A DNA stretch of 7,907 nucleotides, taken from Nitrososphaerales archaeon (GTDB lineage: Archaea > Thermoproteota > Nitrososphaeria > Nitrososphaerales > CADDZS01). Shown in pieces: positions 6,220-7,907 of this stretch. The first letter of the stretch is position 1. Every line of letters starts with the position of its first letter. A program made the position numbers and the translations under genes. The notes under the pieces were generated by a model. That model was not told the DNA's origin. It did not search any database and was given only the letters and a program-made list of their open reading frames with translations. The DNA is taken from the NCBI GenBank assembly GCA_030043455.1, contig JASHXQ010000209.1, forward strand, positions 1 through 7,907, given 5' to 3'.

Positions 6220-7044
6220 TTGACGCAGCCGGGAAGTAGCATTACAGCATTTGAGGACAGAGTCTTTAACGAGGACATTTTACGCCTACTTCGACGGCTA
6301 CCGGATGATTCAGTGGATTGTGTCTATGCCGATCCGGACTACAACGTAGGCATCAAGTACAACGATAATTCGTACACCAAAAAATTCGAGGATTATGTTT
6401 CATGGTGCATTTCTTGGAGTGAAGAAACCCGAAGGGTTCTAAAAGAAGACGGGAATTTCTTCATCATCAATTATCCTAAGAACAACGCCTATCTGAGAAC
6501 GAGGTATCTGGACGATGCCTTTTATGACGTAAACGAATACGTCTGGTTGTACAGGACCAACATCGGACATAGCAAACGGAGGTTCACCACCGCCCACCGC
6601 TCGATTCTGCACTGCACTAAATCCAAGGAGAACAAGTTCTACAAGGAAAACGTGGCGCAGCCGTACGAAAATCCTACGGACCGGAGAATCAGGAAAATAA
6701 TCAGCAACGGCGGGCCCGGCCGGATGCCATATAGCTGGCTTTACTATGATCTGGTAAAAAATGTGGGGCTGAACAAGACGTTTCATTCCTGTCAGATCCC
6801 CGACGAGTTATCTCAGATGCTTATCAAGTCCTGCACTCAGCCGGGCGATCTCGTGCTTATTCTCTTCGGCGGGAGCGGTTCAGAAATTTCCCAGTGTGTT
6901 GCTCTGAAGCGCCACTACATTTCTGCAGAAATTGATCCAAGGTATTATCGATTGATCAAAGATCGCTTGCGAAAGGGCGGGCAAGTTCCGGAGGAACACA
7001 GGATGATTTCAATCATGAAGAGCGCGCCACGTACTCAACGCTAG
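6220..7044 (+). CDS. Orphan DNA methyltransferase, beta-order (N4-cytosine or N6-adenine type), divergent motifs
   Basis: A 274-residue protein with the DNA_methylase_N4_N6 layout: catalytic motif IV first, S-adenosylmethionine motif I near the C-terminus. FNEDILRLLRRLPDDSVDCVYADPDYNVG holds motif IV at 38-41, reading DPDY where DPPY or SPPY is usual. RRFTTAHRSILHCTK (120-134), GGPGRMPYSW (164-173) and TFHSCQIPDELSQMLI (187-202, the H-x-x-Q-x-P-x-x-L block) follow the family order. Motif I reads LILFGGSGSE (213-222), keeping FxGSGS but lacking the usual DPF start. RHYISAEIDPRYYRLIKDRL gives the acidic ribose-binding residue (Glu237). TTG 6220 is the only start ahead of the first block. No endonuclease or specificity subunit is nearby, so it is an orphan enzyme. 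N6-adenine methylation is the first guess from the DP start of motif IV, but the Pro-to-Asp change could alter activity. Its TAG interlocks with the stop of the convergent kinase gene. Confidence 0.85.
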   Translation: MTQPGSSITAFEDRVFNEDILRLLRRLPDDSVDCVYADPDYNVGIKYNDNSYTKKFEDYVSWCISWSEETRRVLKEDGNFFIINYPKNNAYLRTRYLDDAFYDVNEYVWLYRTNIGHSKRRFTTAHRSILHCTKSKENKFYKENVAQPYENPTDRRIRKIISNGGPGRMPYSWLYYDLVKNVGLNKTFHSCQIPDELSQMLIKSCTQPGDLVLILFGGSGSEISQCVALKRHYISAEIDPRYYRLIKDRLRKGGQVPEEHRMISIMKSAPRTQR

Positions 7045-7448
7045 GGCTTCATTTCCACAACTCGCACGTCGTCAAAACCTTCTTCCAGCTTCGGGGGCTG
7101 GAGGATTTTATTGTAAAAGCGGACCGCGCTGTCCGGCACGCGTTCCTTTCCCTGTCGCGACGCATTCCTTTCAAGTGCCAGTTCCAGAGGGCAAGTAAGA
7201 TAGACGGCCTTCACGGAAACGCCGAACAACTTCGCCATTTGTACATACTTGGAGCGCGTCTTCTTAGTCGTGTTAGTATTGTCTATGATGATATCCCGAC
7301 CGTTGGCGAGGGCATTGGCGATCTCTTCATCCTCCTTGTTTCGGGTATGCAAGGTGTCGAGGTTGATTCGCTTGTGATTGGGGAAGGATTTTAGGGCGAG
7401 GGTGGTCTTCCCGCATCCGGGAATCCCTACCAACACAACTATTTCCAA
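7041..7448 (-). CDS. Polynucleotide kinase-like P-loop kinase (AAA_33/zeta-toxin-like)
   Basis: A 135-residue single-domain kinase. GIPGCGKTT (8-16) is the Walker A loop; INLDTLHTR (28-36) supplies Asp31, the expected general base of polynucleotide kinases; and IIIDNTNTTKKTR (53-65) matches the D-x-T-N strand of the Pnk group. Arg94 and Arg98 (ALERNASRQ) are probable lid arginines. The C-terminal RVPDSAVRFYNKILQPP with LEEGFDDVRVVE closely follows the kinase domains of T4 and PNKP-type enzymes, which phosphorylate 5'-OH ends of DNA or RNA. The phosphatase and ligase domains found in many relatives are absent, so substrate choice (DNA, RNA or a nucleoside) stays open. TTG 7448 is chosen because only six residues precede the P-loop; a TATA-like box lies about 30 bases upstream. 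It is downstream of TFB on the same strand and its stop overlaps the methyltransferase stop by four bases. Confidence 0.82.
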   Translation of the reverse strand: MEIVVLVGIPGCGKTTLALKSFPNHKRINLDTLHTRNKEDEEIANALANGRDIIIDNTNTTKKTRSKYVQMAKLFGVSVKAVYLTCPLELALERNASRQGKERVPDSAVRFYNKILQPPKLEEGFDDVRVVEMKP

Positions 7449-7470
7449 GAAAACGCCCTAGCCAAAAGAT

Positions 7471-7483
7471 CTTGAAATAAAAG
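7471..7483 (-). promoter_or_regulatory. TATA-like box for the polynucleotide kinase-like gene
   Basis: On the minus strand the sequence reads CTTTTATTTCAAG. Its centre is about 30 bases before TTG 7448, so a transcript would start within a few bases of the start codon, with no room for a Shine-Dalgarno site. With a terminator-like element between this gene and TFB, separate transcription is likely. Confidence 0.4.
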
Positions 7484-7495
7484 AAGTCGGGAGAG

Positions 7496-7551
7496 AAAAA
7501 AATTCCTCCCCATCGTAAGCTGATGAGTAGACTTTGGTCTACATCTTCAGC
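7496..7551 (-). terminator. TFB terminator: hairpin over the stop codon, then a seven-T tract
   Basis: Inverted repeats GTAGAC (7527-7532) and GTCTAC (7537-7542) form a six-pair stem with a TTTG loop. GCTGA (7519-7523) and TCAGC (7547-7551) extend it by five pairs across a small internal loop. The TFB stop codon (7539-7541) lies inside the structure. On the transcript, 16 bases after the hairpin, comes a run of seven Ts (7502-7496), the main termination signal expected in archaea. Confidence 0.5.
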
Positions 7552-7907
7552 GATTCTTTGAGCGTCTTGTACCGGTTCCGGATGGTGACTTCGGTTACAC
7601 CGGCTGCCTGGGCGTAGTCCTTCTGGGTTTTTGCCTCATTCTCCATCACGCTTGCCACGTAGAGCGCAGCGGCTGCGAGACCCATCGGATCCTTCCCTGC
7701 AGAGCCACCGGTTTCCTGAGCCTTCCTCAAGATTTCCAGCGCGCGTCTCTGCGTTCTTTCACTCGCGCCTGCCTTGCTTCCGATTCTCGAGATGTACCTT
7801 GCTGGATCCCTGACCGGCATTCGCAAGTCCATTTCCTTCAAGATCAAGCGATAGCTCTGAGCGAGATCATTTTTCTTAACACCACTTACCTGAGCCAGAT
7901 CCTTGAG
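7539..7907 (-). CDS. tfb: Transcription initiation factor B (TFB), C-terminal part; 5' end outside window
   Basis: TFB bridges the TATA-bound TBP and RNA polymerase at archaeal promoters. The minus strand encodes 122 residues in an open frame reaching the window edge; full TFBs have about 300 residues. The visible part opens with LKDLAQVSGVKKNDLAQSYR, the end of the first cyclin repeat. It continues with the linker (RLILKEMDLRMPVRDPARYI) and the second cyclin repeat: TQRRALEILRKAQE, GKDPMGLAAAALYVAS, KTQKDYAQAAGV. The final TEVTIRNRYKTLKESLK is the helix-turn-helix that reads the BRE element. The N-terminal zinc ribbon and B-finger are not in view, so it cannot be decided whether this is the general factor or one of several paralogs. 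An internal TTG at 7847 is not the start, since homologous residues continue upstream. A hairpin and T7 tract close the gene. Confidence 0.93.
   Translation of the reverse strand, partial: LKDLAQVSGVKKNDLAQSYRLILKEMDLRMPVRDPARYISRIGSKAGASERTQRRALEILRKAQETGGSAGKDPMGLAAAALYVASVMENEAKTQKDYAQAAGVTEVTIRNRYKTLKESLKM

Noticed and set aside
1..7907. CRISPR array, insertion sequence or attachment site
   Set aside because: No regularly spaced direct repeats, no transposase or integrase frame and no terminal inverted repeats with target duplications were seen.

Overview
The window looks archaeal. It carries a RadA recombinase (archaeal/eukaryotic RAD51 type, not bacterial RecA) and the C-terminal half of transcription factor B. 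TATA-like boxes sit about 25-30 bases before several starts, and start codons are mostly TTG or GTG. The RadA C-terminal core and the TFB end (GKDPMGLAAAALY, VTEVTIRNRYK) read most like Thaumarchaeota/TACK sequences. That placement comes from remembered sequence patterns, not a search. Base composition is close to balanced; 2600-3360 looks more AT-rich than the rest by eye.

Layout. 1-686 (minus) is the N-terminal part of an enolase-superfamily (mandelate racemase/muconate lactonizing) enzyme, cut by the window edge. Across a 139-base divergent promoter region it faces a 14-TM-type MFS exporter (826-2310, plus). 2311-2624 has no intact gene but holds a possible frameshifted small membrane ORF. 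2625-3227 is a two-TM protein of unknown family. A TATA box and an imperfect palindrome precede radA (3381-4418). The 259-base gap after radA holds a terminator-like hairpin and a doubtful 43-codon ORF. Then come an AlkA-type DNA glycosylase (4678-5358), a two-domain rhodanese-type sulfurtransferase (5365-6186) and a beta-order DNA methyltransferase (6220-7044), closely spaced and co-directional, so probably one transcript. On the minus strand, a small polynucleotide-kinase-like P-loop protein (7041-7448) meets the methyltransferase tail to tail, and the 3' part of TFB (7539-7907) lies upstream of it.

How the genes may work together. 3.4-7.4 kb is rich in nucleic-acid functions: strand exchange (RadA), alkylated-base excision (AlkA-like), DNA base methylation (a divergent orphan methyltransferase) and 5'-end phosphorylation (Pnk-like). 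A sulfurtransferase is embedded among them. This may be a DNA-maintenance neighbourhood, but only the glycosylase-sulfurtransferase-methyltransferase group has operon-like spacing. The left-hand pair suggests sugar-acid catabolism beside an exporter. No IS element, CRISPR array, tRNA or rRNA was seen. I do not see a convincing new defence system. The best leads are the divergent orphan methyltransferase in its glycosylase/sulfurtransferase operon and the palindrome in the radA promoter.
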